Below are positions 18,479 through 25,850 of a DNA stretch of 64,000 bases, in pieces. Under the pieces are notes generated by a model. It had not been told where the DNA came from and did not search any database. It saw only the letters and a program-made list of their open reading frames with translations. Source of the DNA: Flavimobilis sp052324925 (GTDB lineage: Bacteria > Actinomycetota > Actinomycetes > Actinomycetales > Cellulomonadaceae); the NCBI GenBank assembly GCA_052324925.1, contig JBQPRE010000001.1; one strand, given 5' to 3'. Every line of letters begins with the position of its first letter. Within the stretch, counting starts at the first letter, position 1. Both the position numbers and the translations under genes were made by a program.

Positions 18479-19477
18479 CTATCGCTTCCGGAGGACACCC
18501 GGGTCTTCGGGTGCCATGACGTCGAGGATCCGGTTGAGGTCGTCGACGGACGCGAACTCGATGGTCATCTTGCCGCGCGTGCGGCCGAGGTCCACCTTGA
18601 CGCGGGTCTCGAAGCGGTCGGAGAGGCGCGTCGCGAGCTCGTCGACGGCGGCACTGCGTGTTCCGGCGCGGGGCTTGCGTGGTGCGGGCCGTGGCTCGAG
18701 CCCTCCCATGGAGACGATCTCTTCTGTGGCGCGCACAGAAAGGCCCTCGGCGACGATGCGCTGAGCGAGCCTCTCGATCGCGGCGGCGTCCTGGAGGCCC
18801 AGGAGGGCGCGTGCGTGGCCGGCGCTGAGCACCCCGGCCGCGACACGACGCTGGACAAGGGCGGGGAGTTTGAGCAGGCGCAGGGTGTTGGAGATCTGCG
18901 GTCGCGATCGCGAGATGCGGGTTGCAAGCTCGTCGTGCGTGCATCCGAAGTCATCGAGGAGCTGCTGGTACGCGGCCGCCTCTTCGAGGGGGTTGAGAGC
19001 AGCACGGTGGAGGTTCTCGAGGAGGGCGTCGCGGAGGAGGTCATCGTCATCGGTCTCACGGATGATCGCCGGGATCGACTCCTTGCCGGCCTCGCGTGAG
19101 GCGCGCCAGCGCCGCTCCCCCATGATGAGTTCGTAGGCGGCCTCACCGGTCGGGTCGGGACGCACAACGATCGGCTGGAGCACGCCGATCTCGGCGATCG
19201 ATCCGACGAGCTCATTGAGGTCGTCCTCGTCGAAGACGGTGCGTGGCTGCCGCGAGTTTGGCCGAATACTGTCAAGCGGGATCTCCCGGAAGCTTGTTCC
19301 CGGGATGGGCACGAGGCCGCCGTCGTCGACAGTCTCGACGGGGGTCGCAGTCGTGGCGATCGAGGCGGCGGTTGAGCCCCCTCCGGGGAAGAAGACATCG
19401 ACGGGACGTTCTTCGTTCGATGCGGTGGGGATGAGGGCTCCGAGCCCACGCCCGAGTCCGCGCCTCTTCTCGCTCAT
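18479..19477 (-). CDS. parB: Chromosome partitioning protein ParB
   Basis: 332 residues. It binds parS and spreads as a CTP-dependent clamp that loads SMC and recruits ParA. N-terminal KRRGLGRGLGALIP is the usual ParA-stimulating segment. The ParB/Srx domain has PLDSIRPNSRQPR and MGERRWRAS, followed by the helix-turn-helix region (TRISRSRPQISNTLRLLKLP, LSAGHARALLGL) and a C-terminal dimerisation domain. The ATG overlaps the parA stop (ATGA). Five parS sites lie upstream in the same region. Confidence 0.97.
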   Translation of the reverse strand: MSEKRRGLGRGLGALIPTASNEERPVDVFFPGGGSTAASIATTATPVETVDDGGLVPIPGTSFREIPLDSIRPNSRQPRTVFDEDDLNELVGSIAEIGVLQPIVVRPDPTGEAAYELIMGERRWRASREAGKESIPAIIRETDDDDLLRDALLENLHRAALNPLEEAAAYQQLLDDFGCTHDELATRISRSRPQISNTLRLLKLPALVQRRVAAGVLSAGHARALLGLQDAAAIERLAQRIVAEGLSVRATEEIVSMGGLEPRPAPRKPRAGTRSAAVDELATRLSDRFETRVKVDLGRTRGKMTIEFASVDDLNRILDVMAPEDPGVLRKR

Positions 19478-20514
19478 GCGTCCTGCCTTTGGGTCGGGGT
19501 GGGCGTCTGTGGATTTCCGCGTTCGGCGATCTCACGTGCTGCCTCGAGGTAGGCGAGTGCGCCCGTCGAGTTGGGGTCGTACGTCATGACGGTCTGCCCG
19601 TACGACGGAGCTTCGGAGACCCGCACGGAGCGTGGGATCGCGGTGAGCAGCGTCTGTGCGGGGAAGTGCTCGCGAACCTCCGCCGCCACCTGTTGCGCGA
19701 GGTTCGTGCGTCCGTCATACATCGTCAGCAGGATGGTGGCGACGTGCAGGTCCTGGTTGAGGTGCGACTGGATCATGCTGATGGTCTTGAGCAGCTGGCT
19801 CAGCCCTTCGAGCGCGTAGTACTCGCACTGAATCGGGATGAGCACCTCGCGCCCGGTGACGAACGCATTGACCGTGAGCAGGCCCAGGGACGGTGGGCAG
19901 TCGACGAGGACGTAGTCGAGGCGCTCCTCCCCCGCCGCTTCGCGGTGTGCGAGGTAGGCGTCGAGTGCTCGTCGCAACCGTGTTTCACGTGAAACCAGGG
20001 AGACGAGCTCGATCTCTGCACCCGAGAGGTCGATCGTCGCGGGAACGCACCAGAGGGTCTCGATGTCGGGGCAGCGCTGGACGACCTCGGCCATGGGTGT
20101 GTCGTTGACGAGGATGTCATAGACGGAGGGGGTCCCGGCCCGGTGCTCGACGCCGAGGGCAGTCGAGGCGTTTCCCTGGGGGTCGTTGTCGATGACGAGC
20201 ACGTTGAGGCCCGACTGGGCGAGACCGGCGGCGAGGTTGACGGTCGACGTCGTCTTGCCGACGCCGCCCTTCTGGTTCGCCACCGTGATGATGCGGGTGT
20301 GTTCGGGGCGGGGGAACCGACGTCCACGCAGGCTGATGCGCCGCCGGGCGTCGAGCGCCAGCTGGGCGGCAAGAGGCGTGTCGTCCTCGAACGACGGCAC
20401 GCTCTCGAGGATCTGGGCGCGCCGCCGTTCCTCATGGCTCTCATGCTCGTACGGCGATGTTTCACGTGAAACGTGGGTCGCCTCGCCCGCCGTCATCGCG
20501 TCGCTGTCCTTCAC
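19474..20514 (-). CDS. parA: Chromosome partitioning ATPase ParA
   Basis: 346 residues; GTG at 20514 has GAGAGGG upstream, though an ATG 18 bases in (20496) also has GAAGGA. A deviant Walker ATPase that drives origin segregation: KGGVGKTTSTVNLA, DNDPQGNAST, and YVLVDCPPSLGLL. The N-terminal ~60 residues are an extension before the ATPase core. Two parS sites are inside the coding sequence (19981-19996 and 20458-20473) and are read as VSRET peptides. ParB binding there may affect transcription of its own operon. Confidence 0.97.
   Translation of the reverse strand: MKDSDAMTAGEATHVSRETSPYEHESHEERRRAQILESVPSFEDDTPLAAQLALDARRRISLRGRRFPRPEHTRIITVANQKGGVGKTTSTVNLAAGLAQSGLNVLVIDNDPQGNASTALGVEHRAGTPSVYDILVNDTPMAEVVQRCPDIETLWCVPATIDLSGAEIELVSLVSRETRLRRALDAYLAHREAAGEERLDYVLVDCPPSLGLLTVNAFVTGREVLIPIQCEYYALEGLSQLLKTISMIQSHLNQDLHVATILLTMYDGRTNLAQQVAAEVREHFPAQTLLTAIPRSVRVSEAPSYGQTVMTYDPNSTGALAYLEAAREIAERGNPQTPTPTQRQDA
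19981..19996. promoter_or_regulatory. parS site 1 (inside parA)
   Basis: TGTTTCACGTGAAACC, 15 of 16 matches to the parS consensus TGTTTCACGTGAAACA. It lies mid-gene in parA. Confidence 0.93.
20458..20473. promoter_or_regulatory. parS site 2 (parA N-terminal coding region)
   Basis: TGTTTCACGTGAAACG, 15 of 16 matches to parS, about 40 bases inside the parA start. Confidence 0.93.
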
Positions 20515-20569
20515 ACGCTTCCCTCTCGATCCTTGCCGCGCTGTGGTGATCTCCGATGCCGCTGTTGGA

Positions 20570-21268
20570 TCATCGGGTTCGGGTCGCCGTCACGACTGAC
20601 GTGGTCGTGAGTCCCTCGATCGTCGGAGCCAGGTGCACGGCGGCATCGGTCGCGCCGTACTTGCGCAGGACCTTCGTCGCCGCGTCGATCTCGTCCTGCG
20701 CCGAGCGCCCCTTGAGGACGATGAGCTCTCCCCCGCGCCGGAGCAGCGGGAAAGCCCAACGCCCCAGCTTGTCGAGTGCGGCGACCGCCCGTGCTGTCAC
20801 GGCATCCACCTCGAGGGCACCGTGGAACTCCTCCGCGCGGCCGCGCTTCACCTCGATGTTCGTCAGAGCAAGTTGCTCGGCGATCTCTGTCAGCCAAGCG
20901 CAACGTCGCTCCATCGGCTCGACAAGAAGCACCTGCGCAGCGGGCCTCATCGCGGCGATAACGATTCCTGGCAGGCCTGCACCCGAACCGAGATCGATGA
21001 TGGTGCCTTCCTCGGGAAGGAAAGGCACAACCGACGCCGAGTTGAGGATGTGACGGGACCACAGCCTCGGGACCTCGCGCGGGCCAATGAGGCCGCGCAA
21101 TTCACCTTGAGAGACCAGGGCGTCGTGGAACGACCGGACAGCCGGGAAAGCGTCGCCGAAGTAGTCGGCCAGGCGCGGGTCGTCCGAGGCAAGTGACTCC
21201 TCTGCTTCGACCTCCGCCACTGACGTTTCACGTGAAACATCAGGGTGTTCCTGGGGGTTAGCAGGCAC
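20570..21268 (-). CDS. rsmG: 16S rRNA (guanine-N7)-methyltransferase RsmG
   Basis: 232 residues, GTG start preceded by GAAGGAG. It methylates G527 of 16S rRNA using SAM. SAM site DLGSGAGLPGI and the LLVEPMERR acidic strand end are clear, as are the NIEVKRGRAEEF and DAVTARAVAALDKL segments. Normal length. A parS site (21224-21239) lies in the first codons, giving a VSRET peptide, and the gene ends 55 bases before parA in the same direction. Confidence 0.96.
   Translation of the reverse strand: MPANPQEHPDVSRETSVAEVEAEESLASDDPRLADYFGDAFPAVRSFHDALVSQGELRGLIGPREVPRLWSRHILNSASVVPFLPEEGTIIDLGSGAGLPGIVIAAMRPAAQVLLVEPMERRCAWLTEIAEQLALTNIEVKRGRAEEFHGALEVDAVTARAVAALDKLGRWAFPLLRRGGELIVLKGRSAQDEIDAATKVLRKYGATDAAVHLAPTIEGLTTTSVVTATRTR
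21224..21239. promoter_or_regulatory. parS site 3 (rsmG N-terminal coding region)
   Basis: CGTTTCACGTGAAACA, 15 of 16 matches to parS. Confidence 0.93.
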
Positions 21269-21953
21269 GCAGCACTCCTTCGACGGGGATTCCGTCCTAG
21301 GCTACCCCGCACGTCGGACACCGGGCCGTCCTTGGGGCGCTTGTTGGGATGTTCGCGCGCGCGACCTCGCACTCGAGGTCGGGTCCCGGGACTCACCCTC
21401 CCCCACACTGGCCCACACCGTCGCCATGTCGGGCTGCAGGCAGACCCCATCTGCCCCGCCCGCGCCACGCCGCCTCAACCTCCCACGATCCCACCCGCAC
21501 ACCCGGACACCCGAACGCACGCTGACGCAGGAACGCACGCTGGAACACAGGGACCTGCGCCCACCCGCTGGCCCGCACACCCACACACCCCACCCCCACG
21601 TGGTTGAGCCGCTCAAGCGGGATCGTTCGGCCTCAGACGACGCATCCCTTCCTCCGACGACATGCTCATCAAGCGGTGCACCCCGCCACCCCCGCACACG
21701 TCTCACGACACCGTCCGGGCCCTGACTCTCCGGTGGTAGCGCGCACGAGCTCTGGTCCTGCGCCACCGACAGCCGTAGCTGCAGCCCTACGATCGATTGC
21801 GCCAGCGGTCTCCTCGCGCCACATCGCAACGGCGGAGGGACGGGCGAGGCCGGGCTCTCTAGGCACGCGTCATGATGCGAGGTGCCGCGCCTTCTCCGAG
21901 ATCCCATCGCCTTGGGGCCACCGGGGGACTGGCGACGGTGTCACACCGACCGT

Positions 21954-21969
21954 GGTTTCACGTGAAACA
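21954..21969. promoter_or_regulatory. parS site 4 (non-coding region)
   Basis: GGTTTCACGTGAAACA, 15 of 16 matches to parS. Confidence 0.93.
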
Positions 21970-22207
21970 ACCACCGACTCGCATCGACTGGACCCTCGGG
22001 AACCCGCACGCGGATATCTCCCCGGCCCGACAGCGGGCGGCCCGCACCGCTTGACCCGTGCGCTTCGGGACTCCACCCGACCGCCGCCCAACTGGTGTTC
22101 TACGCCCTGCGCGTGGGCGCACCGCACTCCCCCGTCCACAGACATGCCGTGTGTTCATCGCACGACGCTCCGTACGTGCCCCTCCGCCCACGTGCCCCGT
22201 GCCCCAT

Positions 22208-22459
22208 CAGCGGACGTCTCCCACACACCACCCCGCAGCCGTGTCCCACCAGCGGACGTCTCCCAGACACCTCTACGCAGCCGTGTCCCACCAGCGGTCC
22301 TCTCCCACACACCTCCCCGCAGCCGTGCTGCTTCAGCGGACCTTAGGCTCGCACCTGCCAGCAGCCGTGCCGCTTCAGCGGACGTCTCCTTCACATCTCC
22401 CTGCAGCCGCTTCCCTCCAGCGGACGTCCCACTCACCCCTCCGCGTAGCTGTGGCGCAC
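22208..22459. repeat. Six imperfect tandem 42-bp repeats
   Basis: Units begin with CAGCGG at 22208, 22250, 22292, 22334, 22376 and 22418, each exactly 42 bases long. The best-conserved parts are CAGCGGACGTCTCCCACACA at the start and GCAGCCGTG near base 31. Units 1-3 are most alike; 4-6 drift by substitution without indels. The 42-base period is 14 codons, so every frame stays open and reads a 14-residue repeat on the top strand. The preceding 22166-22207 looks like a seventh, more decayed unit, and an isolated ACCAGCGGAC occurs at 22641. Confidence 0.88.
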
Positions 22460-22943
22460 GCGCCCCGCGGCGATTCCGTTCCAGAGCTCTGGCTCGCGTT
22501 GCGCCGGGTGCGCGTCCCCTCCGTGTCGCATCCTCTGTTGAAGGGCTCCCAACGGCGAAGTCACCGGTCACGCGCCGTCGCTTCCCTCAGCCGTCGTGCA
22601 GGGTCCACCGACATGGACCGTGGGTATCCCGGGCTGGGCCACCAGCGGACTCGACGGGCCCCACGCCCGTAGTCGGGTCCAGCCGAGCTTCTCGCATCCG
22701 TGAGAGCAGGCCGGAAGCACGGTGTGGCTCGCACGCCCCCGACCTACTCCCGTTCGCCCGCACCGCGCAGCCCCACGTCGAACCGGTCGGCTCAGCTAGC
22801 ACGACCCGCCCGACACGCTCAGCCCCCTCCGCGCGTCGCCACCCTCGACTGCGCCATCGCTTCGCAGCGGCCTGTCGCCACTGGCCCGTGCACAGCTCGC
22901 CGTCCCTCGTTGATGGTGGGCGCCATCGCCTCCATACGCCCTG

Positions 22944-22959
22944 TGTTTCACGTGAAACA
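22944..22959. promoter_or_regulatory. parS site 5 (perfect consensus)
   Basis: TGTTTCACGTGAAACA is an exact 16-base parS palindrome, about 110 bases beyond the khpB stop. Confidence 0.95.
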
Positions 22960-23025
22960 TCGAGCATGACCGAACGCCGCCGTCCTCCCTGCAACCCAGG
23001 CGTGGGTAGCCCCTCCGGAACGCAA

Positions 23026-23058
23026 GAGCGGGCCACCCCGCACTGGGGTGACCCGCTC
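23026..23058 (-). terminator. Terminator after khpB
   Basis: A 14-base inverted repeat (23026-23039, 23045-23058; one G/C-to-T-type mismatch) with a 5-base loop lies 11 bases beyond the khpB stop. On the minus strand it is followed by TTGCGTTCC. It closes the rpmH-khpB unit. Confidence 0.75.
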
Positions 23059-23069
23059 TCGAACTCCGC

Positions 23070-23570
23070 TCAGGCGGAAGGACTGATCTTGATGTAGCGC
23101 GCCGGGTCAACCCCGTGCGACTCGCTCGTCAGGCCCGCGGCGGTCACGGCATCGTGGACAACCTTGCGCTCGAACGCATTCATCGGGTCGAGTTCGACGG
23201 ACTCACCAGAGGCACGAACCGATGCGATCGTCTCCTCCGCAAGCGTCGTCAGCTCCGCGCGACGACCCGCTCGGTAGCCGGCGACGTCCAGCATGAGCCG
23301 GCTCCGCTCCCCTGTGCGAGCCTGCACCGCGAGCCGAGTGAGTTCCTGGAGAGCATCCAGCACCTCTCCATCGGGACCCACAAGGCCCTGCAGCTGCTGG
23401 GGAGCGTCGGTCACGACCTCAACCGTGGCCCGGCCATGGTCGATGTCCATGTCGATCTCACCATCGAGGTCGGCGATGTCGAGAAGTTCTTCAAGGTAGT
23501 CAGCGGCGATCTCACCCTCTTCTTCCAAACGGGCTGTCGTCGACTTCGGCTCGGTGTTCTGGCTCGTCAC
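23070..23570 (-). CDS. khpB: KH/R3H RNA-binding protein KhpB (Jag)
   Basis: 166 residues, GTG start. A cytoplasmic RNA-binding protein with an acidic N-terminal segment, a KH domain (GLVGPDGEVLDALQELTRL is the GxxG-type loop region) and a C-terminal R3H domain, seen as the VELDPMNAFERKVVHDAV segment. Family members bind small and messenger RNAs and affect cell elongation. The gene sits directly after yidC, as is usual in Actinobacteria, separated by 47 bases. Confidence 0.93.
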   Translation of the reverse strand: MTSQNTEPKSTTARLEEEGEIAADYLEELLDIADLDGEIDMDIDHGRATVEVVTDAPQQLQGLVGPDGEVLDALQELTRLAVQARTGERSRLMLDVAGYRAGRRAELTTLAEETIASVRASGESVELDPMNAFERKVVHDAVTAAGLTSESHGVDPARYIKISPSA

Positions 23571-23617
23571 CTGATGCTCCCTACGGCGTTCTGGTCAGGA
23601 ATCCTGGCGGCGCCAGG

Positions 23618-24568
23618 TCACTTCTTCTTCTTGCGCTTCTGGCGCTGCGCCGAGACCGGCTGCTGGCGCTGCCCAGCCGGGCGCTCGATGACTGACGTCT
23701 CACCGTCAGCGCTCGTCACCTCGACAATGCCCTTGGCGCGGCGACGCGCCTCGAGGCGCCGTGCTGCCTCAGAACCGGGCGTGGGGATCTTACGGATCGT
23801 GTAGAACTGCTGGCCCATGGACCACAGGTTCGAGATCGTCCAGTAGACAAGCACACCGATCGGGAAGTTCACGCCGGAGACCGCGAAGACGAGCGGCAAG
23901 ATATACATCATGTTCTTCTGCATCGACGCGGCCGGGCCCTCGAGGGCCGAAGGCGGCATGTTCTTCATGGTGAGCTGGCGCTGAGTGAAGAACTGCGTGG
24001 CAGACATGATGAGGATGAGCAGGGCCGTGACTACCTTGACCTGCGTGACGTCAGAGTTGAGGAACGTCTCCGAGAGCGGAGCACCGAAGAACGTCGAGTT
24101 CTCGATCTGGCTCGCTACGACTCGGTTGATCGGCCCGATGGGATCGTTCACCCCGGAGGCGATCTGCGGCAAGGTGTTGAGGACGCGGAAGAGTGCGAAG
24201 AAGATCGGGGTCTGCAGGAGCAGAGGCATGCACGACGCGAACGGGGACGTCTCGTGCTTCTTGTAGAGCTCCTGCATCTCGCGGGCCATAGCCTCGCGCG
24301 ACGCCTGGTCCTTCTTGTTGGCGTACTTCGCCTGAAGCTTCTTCATCTCGGGCGCGACGACCTGCATACCGCGCGACGCGTGGATCTGCTTGAAGAACAG
24401 CGGGATGAGCACGGTTCTGATGACGAGCGTGAGGCCGACGATCGACAGGACCCACGTGAGGCCGCTGTCGCCGGGCATTCCGACGCGTTCGAGAATCCAG
24501 TGGCACCCGAACATGATCCAGGCCACGACCCACTGGATCGGGAACAGCAGGTTGTACATCCACTCCAT
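23618..24568 (-). CDS. yidC: Membrane protein insertase YidC
   Basis: 316 residues; the ATG at 24568 shares one base with the yidD stop and begins MEWMYNLLFPIQW. It inserts proteins into the cytoplasmic membrane, alone or with Sec. The Oxa1-type core has about five spans and starts near SGLTWVLSIVGL. The hydrophilic-groove Arg of the family is likely in LVIRTVLIPLF, and KNMPPSALEGP lies in the later loop. The tail is strongly basic (QRQKRKKKK), fitting ribosome contact. It is coupled to yidD and rnpA. Confidence 0.96.
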   Translation of the reverse strand: MEWMYNLLFPIQWVVAWIMFGCHWILERVGMPGDSGLTWVLSIVGLTLVIRTVLIPLFFKQIHASRGMQVVAPEMKKLQAKYANKKDQASREAMAREMQELYKKHETSPFASCMPLLLQTPIFFALFRVLNTLPQIASGVNDPIGPINRVVASQIENSTFFGAPLSETFLNSDVTQVKVVTALLILIMSATQFFTQRQLTMKNMPPSALEGPAASMQKNMMYILPLVFAVSGVNFPIGVLVYWTISNLWSMGQQFYTIRKIPTPGSEAARRLEARRRAKGIVEVTSADGETSVIERPAGQRQQPVSAQRQKRKKKK

Positions 24569-24924
24569 CAGGACAACTCCATGCAGGCAGGTTTCTCGGC
24601 TGCGGCGCACACATGCGTCGGAGCCTCGGGCGTGCGCGATCCGGTCTCCTGCACGGCAGGACGTCTCACATCACCAGGAACGTCGTCGACGCCCCCGTAG
24701 TTCCAGGGATTGCAGCGCAGGACCCGCCAGATCGCGAGCCTGCCACCTTTGAGCACGCCGTGAATCCTCACGGCGCGGACCGCATATTCCGAGCAGCTCG
24801 GGTAGAACCTGCACGAGGGCGGGGTCATCGGCGAGATGACGAGCTGGTAGGCCCGCAGCAGCAGCAGGACGCCACGGCCAGGAAGCCGACGAACGACGCG
24901 CCAGGCACGCTGAGCGCCGTTCAC
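24568..24924 (-). CDS. yidD: Membrane protein insertion efficiency factor YidD
   Basis: 118 residues from the GTG at 24924, which has AGCAGGG upstream and lies 13 bases after rnpA. The frame stays open to another GTG at 24972 that would overlap rnpA by 35 bases and lacks a ribosome site. YidD is a small membrane-associated factor aiding YidC. Family motifs are LLLLRAYQLVISP and the Cys-containing CRFYPSCSEYAVRAV, then CNPWNYGGVDDVP. The C-terminal ~35 residues after that are unusual and not conserved. Confidence 0.9.
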   Translation of the reverse strand: MNGAQRAWRVVRRLPGRGVLLLLRAYQLVISPMTPPSCRFYPSCSEYAVRAVRIHGVLKGGRLAIWRVLRCNPWNYGGVDDVPGDVRRPAVQETGSRTPEAPTHVCAAAEKPACMELS

Positions 24925-24937
24925 ACCGCGGCCCTGC

Positions 24938-25297
24938 TCACGCGCCGTCTCGCTTGTGTAGGCGACCGACACGGCTCAGGCATCCGTCGAGATCGCGTGC
25001 GAGCTCGTCATAGTGCTTGTCCGCGGCCGCCGGAAGAGCCCGGACGACGGTAGTGCTGCCGTCCGGCAGGCTTGCCACGTGCTGTGCCATCGCGGCGCGC
25101 AGGCGCCGTTTGACGGCGTTGCGCGCCACCGCATTCCCCACTGCTTTAGAAACGACAAAACCGACCATGGCCCGTCCACCGTGCTCGTCGAGGACGAGGT
25201 GGTGGACGACCATGGTCGATCGTCCGGCGCGCACACCCTCGCGAACGGTCCGACCGAAGTCGGTCGAACGCCGAAGGCGGTGCGCCGCAGGAAGCAC
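24938..25297 (-). CDS. rnpA: Ribonuclease P protein component
   Basis: 119 residues, GTG start 3 bases after the rpmH stop. The protein cofactor of RNase P, which trims tRNA 5' leaders. It opens LPAAHRLRRSTDF. The family signature lies in VSKAVGNAVARNAVKRRLRA, the conserved RNR-like basic helix, here with an AR-NAVKRRLR core. The rpmH-rnpA-yidD-yidC-khpB order is conserved across bacteria. Confidence 0.95.
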   Translation of the reverse strand: MLPAAHRLRRSTDFGRTVREGVRAGRSTMVVHHLVLDEHGGRAMVGFVVSKAVGNAVARNAVKRRLRAAMAQHVASLPDGSTTVVRALPAAADKHYDELARDLDGCLSRVGRLHKRDGA

Positions 25298-25300
25298 CGG

Positions 25301-25438
25301 TCAGGCGGACAGCTCGACGCGGCCCTTGCGACGGCGTGCGGCGAGGATGGCGCGGCCGGCACGGGTGGCCATGCGGGCGCGGAAGCCGTGGGTCTTCGCA
25401 CGACGCCGGTTGTTCGGCTGGTAGGTCCGCTTGCTCAC
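25301..25438 (-). CDS. rpmH: 50S ribosomal protein L34
   Basis: 45 residues, the normal L34 length, from GTG 25438. It starts MSKRTYQPNNRRRAKTHGF and ends RRRKGRVELSA, both standard. Short, very basic large-subunit protein. It is the first leftward gene beside the origin and probably shares its promoter region with the rpmH-dnaA gap. Confidence 0.97.
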   Translation of the reverse strand: MSKRTYQPNNRRRAKTHGFRARMATRAGRAILAARRRKGRVELSA

Positions 25439-25850
25439 GAGATAACTCCAGAACGTTGACATGAGGCCCTGCCACAGGAAAGGGCAGGATCCGGGGATCA
25501 GGGCACGCGGGCACGACGAAGGTGCCGAACGGCTGTCTGACGCTATGCCGGGGAGGGCTCCCAGGTCAAGCCAGAGCGCTGTGACCTCCGACGGGTCGAA
25601 AGTCACAGGATGTGGACGGCGCCATTGCCGTACCGAAGTCACACCAATGTCATTCAGCATGCCACAGGGGGTGCGGGTCCGTCACGGCGGGACCCACACC
25701 AGCGGCCCGCTGACGCCGTTCACGGGCGTGACGGGTGCCGCTGGGGGTGGGACTACCCGGCTCTGTCCCCGGAGTTCACAACCTGTGGAAAACTATGTGG
25801 ACAACGACGGCCGTGCGACGCTCGCACTCCGTCCCGAGCAAAGGAGAACG
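25439..25850. promoter_or_regulatory. rpmH-dnaA intergenic region with two DnaA boxes
   Basis: 412 bases without a gene, between divergent rpmH and dnaA. A perfect DnaA box TGTGGACAA (reverse of TTGTCCACA) is at 25796-25804, and TGTGGAAAA is at 25784-25792, both about 50 bases before dnaA. AAGGAG at 25841 is the dnaA ribosome site. The boxes suggest DnaA autoregulation. No clear -35/-10 pair was identified. Confidence 0.8.

Larger units (their letters stand above)
21269..23025. other. Apparently non-coding 1.76-kb region between rsmG and khpB, with parS and tandem repeats
   Basis: No recognisable protein in any frame. The longest open frame (21604-23097, +) is Pro/Ser/Arg-rich and runs into the khpB coding region on the other strand. 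Only 31 of its first 48 codons end in G or C, unlike the near-saturated third positions of neighbouring genes. The top strand is C-rich and G-poor, most clearly at 21420-21600 with many CACCC/CACAC runs. A 12-base word GAACGCACGCTG repeats at 21513 and 21531. Two parS sites and six 42-bp repeats lie within. It may be a decayed gene or a structural origin-proximal spacer. Confidence 0.7.

Noticed and set aside
22208..22459. Tandem repeats considered as a CRISPR array
   Set aside because: Units are contiguous with no unique spacers, are not palindromic, and no cas genes are nearby.
21604..23097. A 497-codon open frame on the plus strand across the rsmG-khpB gap
   Set aside because: TTG start, Pro/Ser/Arg-rich sequence with no family resemblance, relaxed third-position GC, and it reads through parS sites and into khpB antisense. 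Long spurious frames are common at this GC content.
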